Below, piece by piece: positions 1 to 10,400 of a stretch of DNA of 64,000 nt. Made by a program: the position numbers and the translations under genes. The notes beneath the pieces were generated by a model. It saw nothing but the letters and a program-made list of their open reading frames with translations, did no database searches and was not told the origin of the DNA. How positions within the stretch are numbered: position 1 is the stretch's first letter; the number at the start of each line of letters is the position of its first letter. This DNA is from Rhodohalobacter halophilus (lineage in GTDB: Bacteria; Bacteroidota; Rhodothermia; Balneolales; Balneolaceae). The stretch is taken from the NCBI RefSeq assembly GCF_001715195.1, contig NZ_MDWE01000016.1:59809-123808 (forward strand), in the 5' to 3' direction.

Positions 1-2
1 CC

Positions 3-710
3 AAAAATGGTGGGGGCAAACAACCGGCCTGGAAAGACATCTATGTGGATATCGGTGCATCGAGTAAGGAAGAGGCGTTGGAGCTGGTTCAGATCGGTGA
101 TCCGGTAACCTATACCGACGAAGTGGAATATCTGAATGATGAAATTATTACAGCTCGCGCTCTCGATAATAGAATTGGCGGATTTGTCATTGCTCAGGTA
201 TTAAGAAAACTGAGGAAGCGCAAGAAAGATTTAAAAGTGAATGTTATTGCGTTGAACTCTGTACAAGAGGAAGTTGGCGGATTTGGCGCACGCATGATGA
301 GTTTCAGGCACATGCCGGATGCTGCTTTGGTAACAGATGTTACGCACTCCACTGATACCCCTGGGGTCAATAAGAAAGAGTTCGGCTCTGTGACGTTAGG
401 CGGAGGCCCAACAGTTCAGCATGGAGGAGCAAATCATCCTGCTGTTGTAAAACTTGTTCAAGAAGCTGCCGAAAAAGCTAAGATCACGATACAGCATGAG
501 GCGACCAGTGTACGAACCGGAACAGATACGGACAGCATTTTCTATCAAAAAACCGGTATCCCAAGTGCACTTATCTCACTGCCACTACGATATATGCACT
601 CCCCGGTGGAAACAGCATCGTTGAATGATGTGGAAGCACTCATTGACCTGATGACAGAGTCTATCCTGAACATGCGCCCGGACCAAACATTCTCGGTATT
701 TGAAGATTAA
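3..710 (+). CDS. M42 family glutamyl aminopeptidase/endoglucanase-type metallopeptidase, 5' truncated
   Basis: The reading frame is open from base 3 with no stop before the window edge, so this is the C-terminal part of a longer gene (about 235 codons here; M42 enzymes are usually about 340-360 residues). M42 enzymes are cytosolic dinuclear-metal aminopeptidases that form large tetrahedral complexes. Visible family motifs are YVDIGASS near the start, ALDNRIGG with a metal-binding Asp, the catalytic/metal Glu pair in QEEVGGFGA, VTDVTHSTDTPG with another Asp ligand, and YMHSPVE with the last His. The GTG at 45 is an internal codon, not the start. The family is clear; the preferred peptide substrate cannot be told. 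Confidence 0.9.
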   Translation, partial: KNGGGKQPAWKDIYVDIGASSKEEALELVQIGDPVTYTDEVEYLNDEIITARALDNRIGGFVIAQVLRKLRKRKKDLKVNVIALNSVQEEVGGFGARMMSFRHMPDAALVTDVTHSTDTPGVNKKEFGSVTLGGGPTVQHGGANHPAVVKLVQEAAEKAKITIQHEATSVRTGTDTDSIFYQKTGIPSALISLPLRYMHSPVETASLNDVEALIDLMTESILNMRPDQTFSVFED

Positions 711-793
711 GATGAATGATTAGTTAGGTGAGAATCTATATGAGAGTCCTCTTTATCCGGGGGCTTCTTATACCTAAAGAGCATAAATCTTCT

Positions 794-1810
794 TTAGCTT
801 TCGTATCCGTTTGGATTATTCTGTTGCCAATTCCATGCATCACGGCACATATCAACCAGATTGCGTTTAGCTTTCCAGTTAAGTTCCTTTTCAGCTTTAG
901 TTGGGTCTGCATAGCAGATCGCTGCATCACCTGATCGCCTGGGGGCAATCTCGTAAGGGATTTCGAGATCATTGGCTTTCTCGAATGCTTTTACTACATC
1001 CAATACACTCGATCCGGTTCCGGTTCCAAGGTTGTACGTTACCACACCGGGATTGCTCTCAAGTTTTTCCAACGCTTTCAAATGGCCAATGGATAGATCA
1101 ACAACATGAATATAATCCCGTACTCCGGTCCCATCGTGAGTGGGGTAATCATCCCCAAAAACACGCAGTTTATCGAGTTTACCCACAGCCACCTGTGTGA
1201 CAAATGGCATCAGATTATTAGGAATTCCATTGGGATCTTCACCAATTAGTCCGCTTTCGTGAGCCCCAACTGGATTGAAATATCTTAACAAAGCAATATT
1301 CCATGCAGGGTCAGAATCGTAGAGGTCTTTTAAAATGTATTCAATCGTGAGTTTAGTTCTCCCGTATGGATTAACGGACGTGACCGGACTCTCTTCAGGG
1401 ATGGGTGACTTTTCAGGGTCTCCGTAAACTGTAGCCGATGAACTGAAAACCAAGTTTTTTACCCTATATCTATTCATTGCTTCACAGAGGTTTACAGTGC
1501 CTGAGATATTATTTTTAAAATAAAGCAAAGGTTTCTCAACGGACTCTCCGACAGCTTTTAATCCGGCAAAATGAATAACAGCATCGAAATCGTACGTTGA
1601 GAACAATTCATCTAATCCGTTTTCATCCAAAAGATCCAGTTTATGAAATTCAGCCTTTTTACCGGTAATCTCCCGGACCCTTTTCAGAGATTCGGTTTTA
1701 CTATTAGACAGGTTGTCCATCACAACAACCTTATAATTCTCTTTTAAGAGTTCTAATACAGTGTGACTTCCTATAAATCCGGTTCCTCCGGTAACAAGTA
1801 TCGTCTTCAT
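794..1810 (-). CDS. galE: UDP-glucose 4-epimerase GalE
   Basis: Interconverts UDP-glucose and UDP-galactose in the cytoplasm using bound NAD+, feeding cell-surface polysaccharide and galactose metabolism. It is an extended SDR protein of 338 residues, the family's usual size. The N-terminal GGTGFIG (residues 8-14) is the NAD-binding loop. The catalytic serine lies in FSSSATVYG (about 124) and the YxxxK pair is Tyr149 and Lys153. [13 protein letters not shown] and YNLGTGTG segments are typical of GalE. It is the last gene of a minus-strand run behind the HPt protein (18-bp gap) and the thioesterase, probably co-transcribed. The start is ATG. Confidence 0.95.
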   Translation of the reverse strand: MKTILVTGGTGFIGSHTVLELLKENYKVVVMDNLSNSKTESLKRVREITGKKAEFHKLDLLDENGLDELFSTYDFDAVIHFAGLKAVGESVEKPLLYFKNNISGTVNLCEAMNRYRVKNLVFSSSATVYGDPEKSPIPEESPVTSVNPYGRTKLTIEYILKDLYDSDPAWNIALLRYFNPVGAHESGLIGEDPNGIPNNLMPFVTQVAVGKLDKLRVFGDDYPTHDGTGVRDYIHVVDLSIGHLKALEKLESNPGVVTYNLGTGTGSSVLDVVKAFEKANDLEIPYEIAPRRSGDAAICYADPTKAEKELNWKAKRNLVDMCRDAWNWQQNNPNGYES

Positions 1811-1828
1811 AAATAGATAAACAGTTAT

Positions 1829-2176
1829 TTAAATTAGCTCGTTGAACTCAGATAGGATCTGGTCGCAATAGACATCCATTTCATTTGTGAGGTCTGCAAG
1901 CTCTTCAGTTGATCGGTTCTCTTTGATATAATCTTTTGATTTTTCGTACATATCAATCACCGGCTGCAGTTTAAGCATCATTGCTACCGGTTTAATTTTA
2001 TGGCCGGCACGTCGCAGCTCTTCCATATCCCGGGCGAGTACAGACTCTTTAAAGTTGGTTTGAAATTCTGAAAAGGATTGAATTGACGCTTTTGAAAACT
2101 CTTTTACGTATCCATCATCGTCGTAGAGCATTTCTCTTATAATTCCAACATCAACAAAGTTTCTTTGTTTAGCCAT
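1829..2176 (-). CDS. HPt domain (histidine phosphotransfer) protein
   Basis: A 115-residue, all-helical, stand-alone protein. The segment LRRAGHKIKPVAMML around His59 resembles the AHxLKG-type helix that carries the phosphorylatable histidine in HPt domains, which shuttle phosphate between response-regulator receivers and a kinase. No kinase or regulator is adjacent, so the partner must be encoded elsewhere. It lies only 3 bp downstream of the thioesterase gene and 18 bp upstream of galE, implying one transcript. The assignment rests on the His motif, the length and the helical pattern. A short uncharacterised helical protein is the alternative. Confidence 0.65.
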   Translation of the reverse strand: MAKQRNFVDVGIIREMLYDDDGYVKEFSKASIQSFSEFQTNFKESVLARDMEELRRAGHKIKPVAMMLKLQPVIDMYEKSKDYIKENRSTEELADLTNEMDVYCDQILSEFNELI

Positions 2177-2179
2177 TGA

Positions 2180-2569
2180 TCAGTTTACAGGTTTGTTGAT
2201 ATTGTGCGGGGTAGGGCGTCCTTGATTATCCAGATGGACAAAAACGATTTTATCTATCCGAATAATCGTCTCTTTTGTGAACTTGTGCCTGACCTCGCAT
2301 TTAACAGTGATGGAAGTGGTCCCGAATTTCACCGTTTCCATTCCGATTTCAATAATGTCGCCCAGTTGAGCCGAACTGACAAAATCAATTTCAGACATGA
2401 ATTTGGTAGCGATATTATTCTTTCCAAGCTGGCAAATAACATAAATTGCGGCTTCTTCATCAATCCAGGCCAGTACACTCCCGCCAAAAAGGGTGCCGTG
2501 CGCATTTAGATCCTGTGGTTTAATCAACTTTCTGCTGAAGAAACGCATACCTTCGTAAATTTCAGGCAT
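2180..2569 (-). CDS. Acyl-CoA thioesterase, single hotdog domain (YciA/ACOT type)
   Basis: Hydrolyses acyl-CoA to free acid and CoA in the cytoplasm. The 129-residue length equals one hotdog fold. The segment NAHGTLFGGSVLAWIDEEAA (residues 23-42) matches the N..G.lFGG..l.wiDe.a signature of the YciA/ACOT7 branch, with the conserved Asn and Asp/Glu of the active site. The C-terminal beta strands (TSITVKCEVRHKFT, KIVFVHLD) fit the family. It is the promoter-proximal gene of the minus-strand thioesterase-HPt-galE run and starts with ATG. The chain-length preference cannot be read from the sequence. Confidence 0.85.
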   Translation of the reverse strand: MPEIYEGMRFFSRKLIKPQDLNAHGTLFGGSVLAWIDEEAAIYVICQLGKNNIATKFMSEIDFVSSAQLGDIIEIGMETVKFGTTSITVKCEVRHKFTKETIIRIDKIVFVHLDNQGRPTPHNINKPVN

Positions 2570-2780
2570 GATGCAATGGGTTTAAAAATTTTTGTTAAAG
2601 TTACTCACTTAGTAACCATTTATAGTTGTAAGTGCATGATTAAAAAATATGACTCAGCAAAGTTAAGAATAATATTACTGAATCGATGACTTTATTAACT
2701 GGATCTCGCACCGGCATACAGATATTACGATTGTTGATCAAAAAATAGTCAAATCAGTTGATCTATAGTTTTCTATTAAG

Positions 2781-2823
2781 CTTAACATCAACTTAACATT
2801 CTACTAACATCTGAACTTAATAT
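2781..2823 (+). promoter_or_regulatory. Tandem 11-bp-spaced CTTAACA repeats (Pho-box-like) with -10-like element
   Basis: CTTAACA occurs at 2781-2787 and 2792-2798, and a one-mismatch ACTAACA at 2803-2809, exactly 11 bp apart, with a weaker fourth copy at 2814. Direct 7-mers on an 11-bp period are the layout of PhoB/PhoP boxes (TTAACA in Bacillus, CTTAAC in cyanobacteria). TAATAT at 2818-2823 could be the -10 element about one turn further on. Phosphate regulation is inferred from this layout only; no pho gene is adjacent. Confidence 0.5.
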
Positions 2824-2873
2824 TGATCGTGTAACTCCAATACGTACTATCGACAATCAAATAACGGCAAAAT

Positions 2874-2906
2874 GGGTGCTCTGAACGGGTGCCCTTTTTA
2901 TTTTTT
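2874..2906 (+). terminator. Intrinsic terminator upstream of parA
   Basis: GGGTGC (2874-2879) pairs with GTGCCC (2889-2894) using two G-U pairs around a 9-nt loop, followed by TTTTTATTTTTT. It lies on the plus strand before parA and after the Pho-box-like repeats. It would end a transcript of roughly 75 nt started near 2830, or attenuate parA transcription. The same bases also form a direct repeat of GGGTGC. Confidence 0.6.
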
Positions 2907-2992
2907 AATCATTGCTAATGTAATTTGTAACAAAAATTCACTTTCTTACTCTTTCTAATAGACTAAATGTGAACGTTACGGACGTACGTACA

Positions 2993-3745
2993 ATGAGAAA
3001 AATTGCTTTCACAAATCAGAAAGGAGGGGTTGGTAAAACCACGACTACCATTAATACCGGGGCCGGATTGAGTAATTTGGGTTATAAGGTATTACTCGTG
3101 GATATGGATCCCCAGGCAAATCTTACCTATTCATTAAAGCTCCATTCGAATCGTATTGATAAAAATGTGTATCAAGTATTGAAGGGAACTGCGGATGTTT
3201 CTGAAGTGATCATAAAACATAACTCATTCGATATTCTCCCTTCATCGATTGAATTGTCGGGTGCAGAGATGGAGTTGGTCAATGTGCCGGCTCGTGAAAT
3301 GCTGCTTAAAGATGCGCTGGATGAGGTGAAAGAGGATTATGATTTTGTTCTTCTCGATTGCCCGCCCAATCTTGGAATTCTGACTCTGAATGCATTTACT
3401 GCGGCAGATGAGCTGGTCATTGTACTTCAATCGGAGTATTTGGCACTGCACGGTTTATCTAAACTGATGGATGTGATTCAAATCGTTCAGAAACGGTTAA
3501 ATAAGAATCTTAAAGTGGAAGGAATTCTCTGTACGCTTTATGATAATCGAAAAAATCTGAACCGTGAGGTAGTGGGGCATATTCGGGATTATTTTGGATC
3601 CAAGGTATTTAATACCGTTATTAGAGATAACGTAGCGTTGGCGGAAGCTCCAAGTCATCACAAAACTATTTTTGAGTATGACAGTGAAAGTAACGGAGCC
3701 AAAGACTATCAAATGCTTGCGAAAGAAATCAGAAATGGCCACTAA
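2993..3745 (+). CDS. parA: ParA/Soj-family chromosome or plasmid partition ATPase
   Basis: A P-loop ATPase of the MinD/ParA superfamily that moves DNA cargo by cycling on the nucleoid. The deviant Walker A, NQKGGVGKTTT, lies close to the N-terminus with its signature lysine. DMDPQANLT (Walker A') and the DFVLLDCPPNLG Walker B segment follow. I place the start at ATG 2993 (MRKIAFTNQKGG), giving 250 residues; an in-frame GTG at 2969 would add eight residues not typical of the family. It is followed 5 bp later by a ribbon-helix-helix gene rather than parB, so the centromere-binding partner is probably that small protein. Confidence 0.9.
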   Translation: MRKIAFTNQKGGVGKTTTTINTGAGLSNLGYKVLLVDMDPQANLTYSLKLHSNRIDKNVYQVLKGTADVSEVIIKHNSFDILPSSIELSGAEMELVNVPAREMLLKDALDEVKEDYDFVLLDCPPNLGILTLNAFTAADELVIVLQSEYLALHGLSKLMDVIQIVQKRLNKNLKVEGILCTLYDNRKNLNREVVGHIRDYFGSKVFNTVIRDNVALAEAPSHHKTIFEYDSESNGAKDYQMLAKEIRNGH

Positions 3746-3750
3746 CCGGT

Positions 3751-4143
3751 ATGAATCTTACTAAAAAAAGTCTCGGCCACTTTCCTTTTCAGGAACACAA
3801 AGTGGATGAATCGGAATTTTCTTTCATTCCTGACATCAATGGGGGTGAAAGGCGGGAGTCACTGCGGGAAGTGGGCAGTGAACCGGAAGGGTTCAGCCTT
3901 AACCGTGAGTTACGGAAATTCCGGGAAGAGCCAAAAACAGACGAAGAGATCAGCAAGCACCTGGTAGAGCGGGATGTTCCCGAACCGGTAGAAGAGGAAG
4001 CTCCGAAGAAAAAAGTGGCAAGCTACTATCTTGAAGTTGATCTGATTGATCGCTTAAAAACCTTCTCTGATAAGATAAACCGATCTTATTCTGCAGTGGT
4101 AACCGATGCCATTGAGAGGTTCATCTCTAAGAAAGGTTATTGA
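3751..4143 (+). CDS. Ribbon-helix-helix protein, putative ParA partner
   Basis: 130 residues. The first about 85 are acidic and probably disordered (PEPVEEEAPKKK). The C-terminal about 45 residues (VASYYLEVDLIDRLKTFSDKINRSYSAVVTDAIERFIS) match a CopG/Arc-type ribbon-helix-helix DNA-binding fold: a short beta strand with two helices. In plasmid systems such as ParFG, a disordered tail stimulates a ParA ATPase while an RHH domain binds the centromere. Here the order is reversed, with the tail N-terminal as in ParG. The gene directly follows parA. Function as a centromere-binding or repressor partner is inferred from this context. Confidence 0.65.
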   Translation: MNLTKKSLGHFPFQEHKVDESEFSFIPDINGGERRESLREVGSEPEGFSLNRELRKFREEPKTDEEISKHLVERDVPEPVEEEAPKKKVASYYLEVDLIDRLKTFSDKINRSYSAVVTDAIERFISKKGY

Positions 4144-4186
4144 TAAACCTTTTCGTCAAAATTTACAGCCTATCTTTTTCATCAGG

Positions 4187-4203
4187 GTGACAGAAGTTGT
4201 CAC
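4187..4203. repeat. Short inverted repeat before recC
   Basis: GTGACA (4187-4192) and TGTCAC (4198-4203) form a perfect 6-bp inverted repeat separated by 5 bp, in the 111-bp gap between the RHH gene and recC. It could be an operator for the upstream RHH protein or a small hairpin. There is no T-run, so it is not a terminator. Confidence 0.35.
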
Positions 4204-4254
4204 TGTTGATTCTTACATTGCCGTTGATCATCAAACAGTCAACTCAGAGAGCGA

Positions 4255-7200
4255 ATGGTTTCTTACATCACCGGCAATCATCTACCTAATCTTGCGGGCC
4301 ATCTATCCGAAACGCTGAAGAGTCACACTCCGAGTGATCCGATTCAGTCACAAACTATATTGATTCCTAACCGGGATACAGCAAAGTGGTTACAGCTTCA
4401 CCTATCCGTGAAACAGGGAATTGCTGCAAATTACCGTTTTCTGATGCCGGCTGAATGGCACTGGAAGCGAATACGGGAGGTCTGTCCCGAATTGCCAAAA
4501 GTCTTGCCCTCAGACCCTGAGCCGATGAAATGGACTCTCTTTGGCCTGTTGAGTGATCCCGATGTACTTAAAAACTTTAACAGGCTCTACAACTACATCT
4601 CTGCCCAAAGTGATGATATGAGGGAGATTGCTACATTGAAGTTGAGCCGGCAGCTTGCCTCGGTATTTGATCAATATCTGATCTACAGGCCTGAAATGAT
4701 TTTAAAATGGGATAGTGGCAAAAAAGGTAAGGGTGATGAACAGTGGCAGGCGGAATTATGGCAGTTGATGAACCGGAAATGGCATCGTCTTTTTGATAAA
4801 CCGGTTGCTTATCACAAAGCCAAGTTGTTTGAAATGGCTGAAAAGGAGTTTCAGTCAAGAGAAAATCTTGCCGATTCACCGCTTTTTATTTTTAATCCCG
4901 GATTGATGCCGGCTTCCATTATTCGGTTTCTAAACATTTACTCTGCAAATCATCCTGTATTTCTGTTTCAAAACAGAGTTACTGAGAATATTCATGAAGC
5001 CTATGACTGTTCACTTCTGAACTCACTTGCAGACGAAACTTTGAGTGTGGATTCAGTGTATCGACACATTCAAGATAGCGAGCAACAGGATTTTCGTGAA
5101 TATAAAACTGATACACTGCTCAGCAAGGTAAAAAACAGTATTACGAAGAATCTAAGTGACAAGGATACAGAACACACGGACGTTGATTCAACCGTTCAGA
5201 TCCGATCCTGCCACAGCCCGTTGCGAGAGATTGAGACTCTGCACCAATTTTTGCTTGAACAGTTTGAATCCGATCCGTCATTAAAACCGGATGATATTCT
5301 GGTGGTCACTCCCGATTTGGAGCCTTACGAAAAGTTGATCGACGGCGTGTTCGGTGTGCAAGAGGAGGGGATTCCGGCCATTCCATACCGCACGCCTTCA
5401 TCAGGTATTCAGGAATCGATGCAGGTGAAAAACACCTTTCTGGATTTTCTTAATCTGCTCACGTCAAGATTTCAGTTTGATGAGGTTTTTGACCTGTTTC
5501 AGTCCAAACCAATTTTAGAAAAGTTTGACCTGACGCAGTCGGATGCTGCGAAAGTAAAAGAGTGGCTGGAAGAGAATTATGTTATCTGGGGAATTGATGA
5601 TCATCACCGGAGAGAGTGGGGACAGCCTGAACAGAATACTCATACATGGCAACGAGCCATTCAGAGAATTTGGGCCGGTGATCTGATGGGGGGGCACGAC
5701 AATGGCACTCTTGGGTTTGACCGATATGATGGAATTCAATCGATCACAGACAGGGAAAGATGGGCTGTATTTATGAAATTCTTTGGGTTATTGGCAGAAT
5801 GCCGTGTTGAGGTGAAATCACCTAAACCCGGCGGGCAATGGTGTGATTTATTGTCTAAATGGGCTGTAAATCTCTTTTCTGACAAACTAATGAGTGACGG
5901 AGCGGGGTACGTGCTGAATTCGGCCATTGAGTCGCTTAGAGAGCAAATAAGAAATTCTGTTATCAACGATAAACTGCCCTTTAGGGTAATACTGGCTGAA
6001 TTGATAAAAGAGCTTGAAAACCGGTCCGGGAGGTCCGCCAGGTTTACAGATGGAGTGACATTCAGCAGTATGGTACCTGTGAGGGGGTTGCCATTTAAGG
6101 TTATTGCGATGATTGGACTGAATGAGGAGAGTTTTCCGCGAATGCAGAATGCACCCGATTTTGACCTCATGAATCAAAACCCAAGGATTACGGAACGAGA
6201 TCGAAAGAAAGAGGATAAAGCTCTGTTTCTGGAATCGGTCATGGCAGCGGGTAAGGTGCATTACTGCAGTTTTATCGGCCAGAGTAAGGTGGATAACGAA
6301 CACCTGCCCCCGTCGCCGGTTGTGAGTGAATGGATTGATTATTTGAGCCGAATTACCGGTTTCAAGCAGGAGGAGTGGATCAGGCACGAAGCGATATCCG
6401 GATTTTCTCCCAACGCGTTTAAAAATGGTAAATTCTACTCCTCTCGTTATCATGAAGCCATGAAATCAGCCGGTGCAGAGTCGGCGGAGCGAGTTGGCGG
6501 CATGAAATTTATATCAAAAAAAGGTGAGATGGGATCGGGATCAGACATAGAGCTACGTGACCTGATCAGTTTCTATGCAAAGCATTCCGATTGGTTTCTC
6601 CGCAATAAGTTTGATGCAAGCCCGCGAGATCCGCAAGATGAGAGAGACGAGTTTGCACTCAATAACCTGGAGAAGCACCTGCTTTTTCTTCAGATCTTCA
6701 CATGGCGATTGTCCGGCATAAATTCCGATTCCATTTTGCCGGTCGTTCTGGAGTCCGGAATTCTTCCGGAAGGCTGGGGCGGACGAAAGATATTAAATGA
6801 ATTGAGCGGAGCCGTGGACAAAGCGCTGAGTGTTTTACATGATCTGAATATTGACCCTGAAATATCTTATAAAGAAGTAACTATTCATATAAAGGGTAAC
6901 ATTTTAAATGGATCTATAGAGAATTTTTCGAAGAATGGTTTGGTGCAGATTAATCCATCCTCTGCCCGGGGTGACAATCTCTTTAAAGCGTGGCTGAACC
7001 ATTTAGTGTGGCAGGTTTTTGATAGGGAGAATAGAAGTGAATCCCGCTTCATCTGTGAGCTCAAAAAGGGAAAGCCAAGGGTGTTTGTCTTTAGCTCGTT
7101 AGAGGAGCCGGAAAAGATACTTGAGAAATATTTAACCAAATATCTCGAATTTGATTTCAAGCCATTAAAATTTTTCCCAAATGTAATTCAGAATTATCTG

Positions 7201-7410
7201 GAAAAGAGTCCTGAAAAGGATCAGGAAAAAGCCATTTCGGCAGCCAAGGTTAAGTTTGAAGGGAATGAGTTCTCACCATTTGCCGAACGGGATAAGCTCT
7301 CAGTTAAACTCCTATACGGACCTAATATTGAATTCTCGGATGATATGGTTGATGAGCCTTATTTAACCTGGATGAATGAGATGCATCACTACATGAAGGA
7401 GGAGAAGTAA
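4255..7410 (+). CDS. recC: Exodeoxyribonuclease V gamma subunit RecC
   Basis: RecC is the Chi-recognising, strand-splitting subunit of the RecBCD helicase-nuclease that processes double-strand ends for RecA. The 1,051-residue protein is near the E. coli length (1,122). It carries the helicase-like but inactive N-terminal region, for example ILIPNRDTAKWLQ, where SF1 enzymes have a Walker motif, and LMPAEWHWKRI. A second helicase-like segment follows (VRGLPFKVIAMIGLNEESFPR) and then a C-terminal inactive nuclease-like domain. Identity is strongly supported by the overlapping recB and recD genes downstream. The start is ATG 4255, 111 bp after the RHH gene on the same strand. Confidence 0.9.
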   Translation: MVSYITGNHLPNLAGHLSETLKSHTPSDPIQSQTILIPNRDTAKWLQLHLSVKQGIAANYRFLMPAEWHWKRIREVCPELPKVLPSDPEPMKWTLFGLLSDPDVLKNFNRLYNYISAQSDDMREIATLKLSRQLASVFDQYLIYRPEMILKWDSGKKGKGDEQWQAELWQLMNRKWHRLFDKPVAYHKAKLFEMAEKEFQSRENLADSPLFIFNPGLMPASIIRFLNIYSANHPVFLFQNRVTENIHEAYDCSLLNSLADETLSVDSVYRHIQDSEQQDFREYKTDTLLSKVKNSITKNLSDKDTEHTDVDSTVQIRSCHSPLREIETLHQFLLEQFESDPSLKPDDILVVTPDLEPYEKLIDGVFGVQEEGIPAIPYRTPSSGIQESMQVKNTFLDFLNLLTSRFQFDEVFDLFQSKPILEKFDLTQSDAAKVKEWLEENYVIWGIDDHHRREWGQPEQNTHTWQRAIQRIWAGDLMGGHDNGTLGFDRYDGIQSITDRERWAVFMKFFGLLAECRVEVKSPKPGGQWCDLLSKWAVNLFSDKLMSDGAGYVLNSAIESLREQIRNSVINDKLPFRVILAELIKELENRSGRSARFTDGVTFSSMVPVRGLPFKVIAMIGLNEESFPRMQNAPDFDLMNQNPRITERDRKKEDKALFLESVMAAGKVHYCSFIGQSKVDNEHLPPSPVVSEWIDYLSRITGFKQEEWIRHEAISGFSPNAFKNGKFYSSRYHEAMKSAGAESAERVGGMKFISKKGEMGSGSDIELRDLISFYAKHSDWFLRNKFDASPRDPQDERDEFALNNLEKHLLFLQIFTWRLSGINSDSILPVVLESGILPEGWGGRKILNELSGAVDKALSVLHDLNIDPEISYKEVTIHIKGNILNGSIENFSKNGLVQINPSSARGDNLFKAWLNHLVWQVFDRENRSESRFICELKKGKPRVFVFSSLEEPEKILEKYLTKYLEFDFKPLKFFPNVIQNYLEKSPEKDQEKAISAAKVKFEGNEFSPFAERDKLSVKLLYGPNIEFSDDMVDEPYLTWMNEMHHYMKEEK

Positions 7411-10400
7411 TGTCGAAAAAGCTGGAATCAATTTATGATCTGAAGTGGGAAGCGCGGTCGATTATTGAGGCGAATGCGGGAACCGGGAAAACCTACACCA
7501 TTGTAGGGCTCTTTTTGCGTCTATTGCTTGAGAGAGAACTGAAAGTGGATGAAATTCTGGTTGTAACTTTTACAAATAAAGCAGCATCAGAGCTCAGAGA
7601 GAGAGTTCTGGAGTCCCTTCGAAATGCTAAAAAGATGTTACTGGGTGCGGATGATACAGAGGATGCATTTCTCACCGAACTTGTGAAAAGGACGGATGAT
7701 AGAGAAAGGGCTGTAGATATTCTAAACCAGGCGATTCTCAATTTTGATGAATGTCTGATCTCCACCATTCACGGGTTTTGTCAGAAGGTTTTGAAGGAGG
7801 AGGCGCTGCTGGCCGGATCAGCTTTTGATGCGGAGATCTCCCGGGAGGATAGCGAGCTCGAAGAGGCCACAGAGGATTTCTGGAGAGAATTTACAGCGGA
7901 AAACAGTGACTCAGAAATTGGTCAGTACAAACTGGAAGTGCTATACAGTTTTAAAAGAAATGGATATGATCCTATACATCCGGAAACATTGAAACGATTT
8001 TTGACCGATCTTTTCAAAAAGCCGTATGCGGAGATTGAGGGAGAGAGGATGGAAGATGTGGATGGCTATCTGACTGGCGTCTTAACTCTGCGGGATAAAA
8101 TGAAGACGAGCTGGGAGGAGAACAGAGATTTTATAGTTAATGAATTTCACGACAACGATCTTAGTCGGTTTAGTCAGCATGCTGACAGTCGGATTAATAA
8201 GATGGATGAGTTTCTCAGCACTTCGCTCATAGATTGTGAGGTAATCTCACAGTTAACCTATTTCTGCTGGAGTTATGTTGACGACGATTCAAATCTGACA
8301 AGCAAGGGAACAAAAAAACCTCAACATTGTGACTTTTTTGATCTGGCTGACGAGTATGCAGAGCTGATTTCAGATATCGACAAAGTGAAGACTACGATTC
8401 TTCTGGAAGCTTTTGAACGTATTACAAAACGGCGAAGTAAACTTAAATCAAATTCAGAGACATATAGTTACGATGATCTATTAATAGAACTTCGAGATGC
8501 GCTTACCGTTGGGAGTAATCCGGATCTCCTCGCCCGAAAGCTGAGGAGTCGATACTCTGTTGCGCTGGTGGATGAGTTTCAGGATACCGATCCGATTCAG
8601 TATGAAATTTTTGACAAAATTTATCCGGCTACCTCTGTCGATTCTTCTCTGCTGATGATCGGGGACCCCAAGCAGGCGATCTACACATTCCGGGGCGCAG
8701 ATGTTTATGCATACCTGAAAGCCAAGAGTGAATTAAAAGGTGACATACACACACTTCAGGACAATTACAGGAGTTCGGAGGGAGTTATTGAGGGAGTCAA
8801 TGCTCTTTTGGAATTTAGTGAGTATCCTTTTTTAGATGAGCAGATCACCTACAATCCATCAGGTGTAGGCAAAAAGGGTCTTAAGGAGCAGTTTATGAAA
8901 AATGGTGAGCCGGTTCCGGGGATCCATTTTACGTTGTATGAACCGTTACAATCGAACAAGGATCAACTGCGCAGTTATGCTGTGAATCAGACTGTTGCGG
9001 AGATTAGTGAGATGCTGGAGAGTTCCGGCTTGCAAATTATGGATGAGGAGAGTGAGGTAATGCGGGCGGTACGACCCGGAGATATTGCCATCCTGGTTTC
9101 CAGGAACAGCGATGCAGAAAAAGTAAAACGGGAGCTGAAGAAAGTAGGGTTAAGTGCGGTCACCTATTCCAGGGAAAAAGTATTTGAATCATTCGAATCC
9201 ACACGTGTTAAGCTATTGATGGAAAGTGTGATGGATCCGGAAAGCGGAAAAAAAATGAACAACCTTTTGGTGTCCGGATTTCTCGGGTTTGACGGTGAGA
9301 ATTTGAGCAGTGAACTGGATCGTGATGAGTTCATAGTCCGCCTTTCTGAGACACTGAATCATCTGAATGAGATCTGGTACAAACAGGGATTTTACACAAT
9401 GCTGCGCCATCTGCTGTTTAAGTACGAATCTCTTCATCACTTTTCTGAACAGCCGAATTCGGAGAGGGTCCTGACAAACCTTTTTCATCTGGCCGACCTC
9501 TGTGCTAAGGCAGAGCAGGAGCATGCATTCTCCATGAGGGAACTTTATCACTGGTTTCTGGATGAGATGAAACGAGCTGAGGATGACGATGAGAAAACTC
9601 AGCTGCTGGAGAGCGATCAAAAGCTGATCAAAATTCTGACTGTGCACACCAGCAAGGGCCTGGAATTTCCGATAGTATTTTGTCCGTATTTGTGGGAAGG
9701 AACCCGGAAAGAGAATGGGACTGAATTTAATGAGTACCATGATGAGAATAACCGTCTGAAGATCAATGTTGATTTTCGGAAAGAGGGCAGTCAGGAAGCC
9801 GTTAGAAAAAGTATGATGGAGTCGGTTGCCGAAGAAGTTAGGAAGACGTATGTGGCGATAACCCGTGCCAAATATCAGTGCCGGATTATTTGGGGAAGCC
9901 ATTCAGAGTCTCATCTTTCAGGAATGGGTGGAATTCTTCTTGAGAAGATATTCCTTGATGAAAATATCGATAATAAACTGGGGGATAATAAGAAGCATAT
10001 TAGTTCTACAATTTTTATAGATAGGATTAGCGACTTGCACAGGAAGAATTCCGAGTACATTTCTTTACAGAAGGTTTCCGAATATCAGAAGAGGGAAAAA
10101 CCCGTGAGGCTAGTTGAGCAGTTGGAATCGGTTCCTGAGTTTAAACCGTATAACGGACCGGAAAGGTTACCGGCCGGAAGGCGATTGGAAAGTTTTTCAT
10201 CACTGAATACACATGGCGGTGATACGGGTGAGCAGGATTATGATCAGACTCTCGACAACTACGTATCATTTCTTGAAGATGAAAAGAAGATGGGTGAACG
10301 AACTATTTTCACCTTTCCCAAAGGAGCCACTGCCGGTACCGCTATTCACAAACTTTTTGAACATGAGGATTTTGAATTTGCCACAGCCGATCAAACCGAC

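Noticed and set aside
9213..9902. Long minus-strand frame within recB
   Set aside because: Antisense shadow of recB; composition and lack of motifs argue against a gene.
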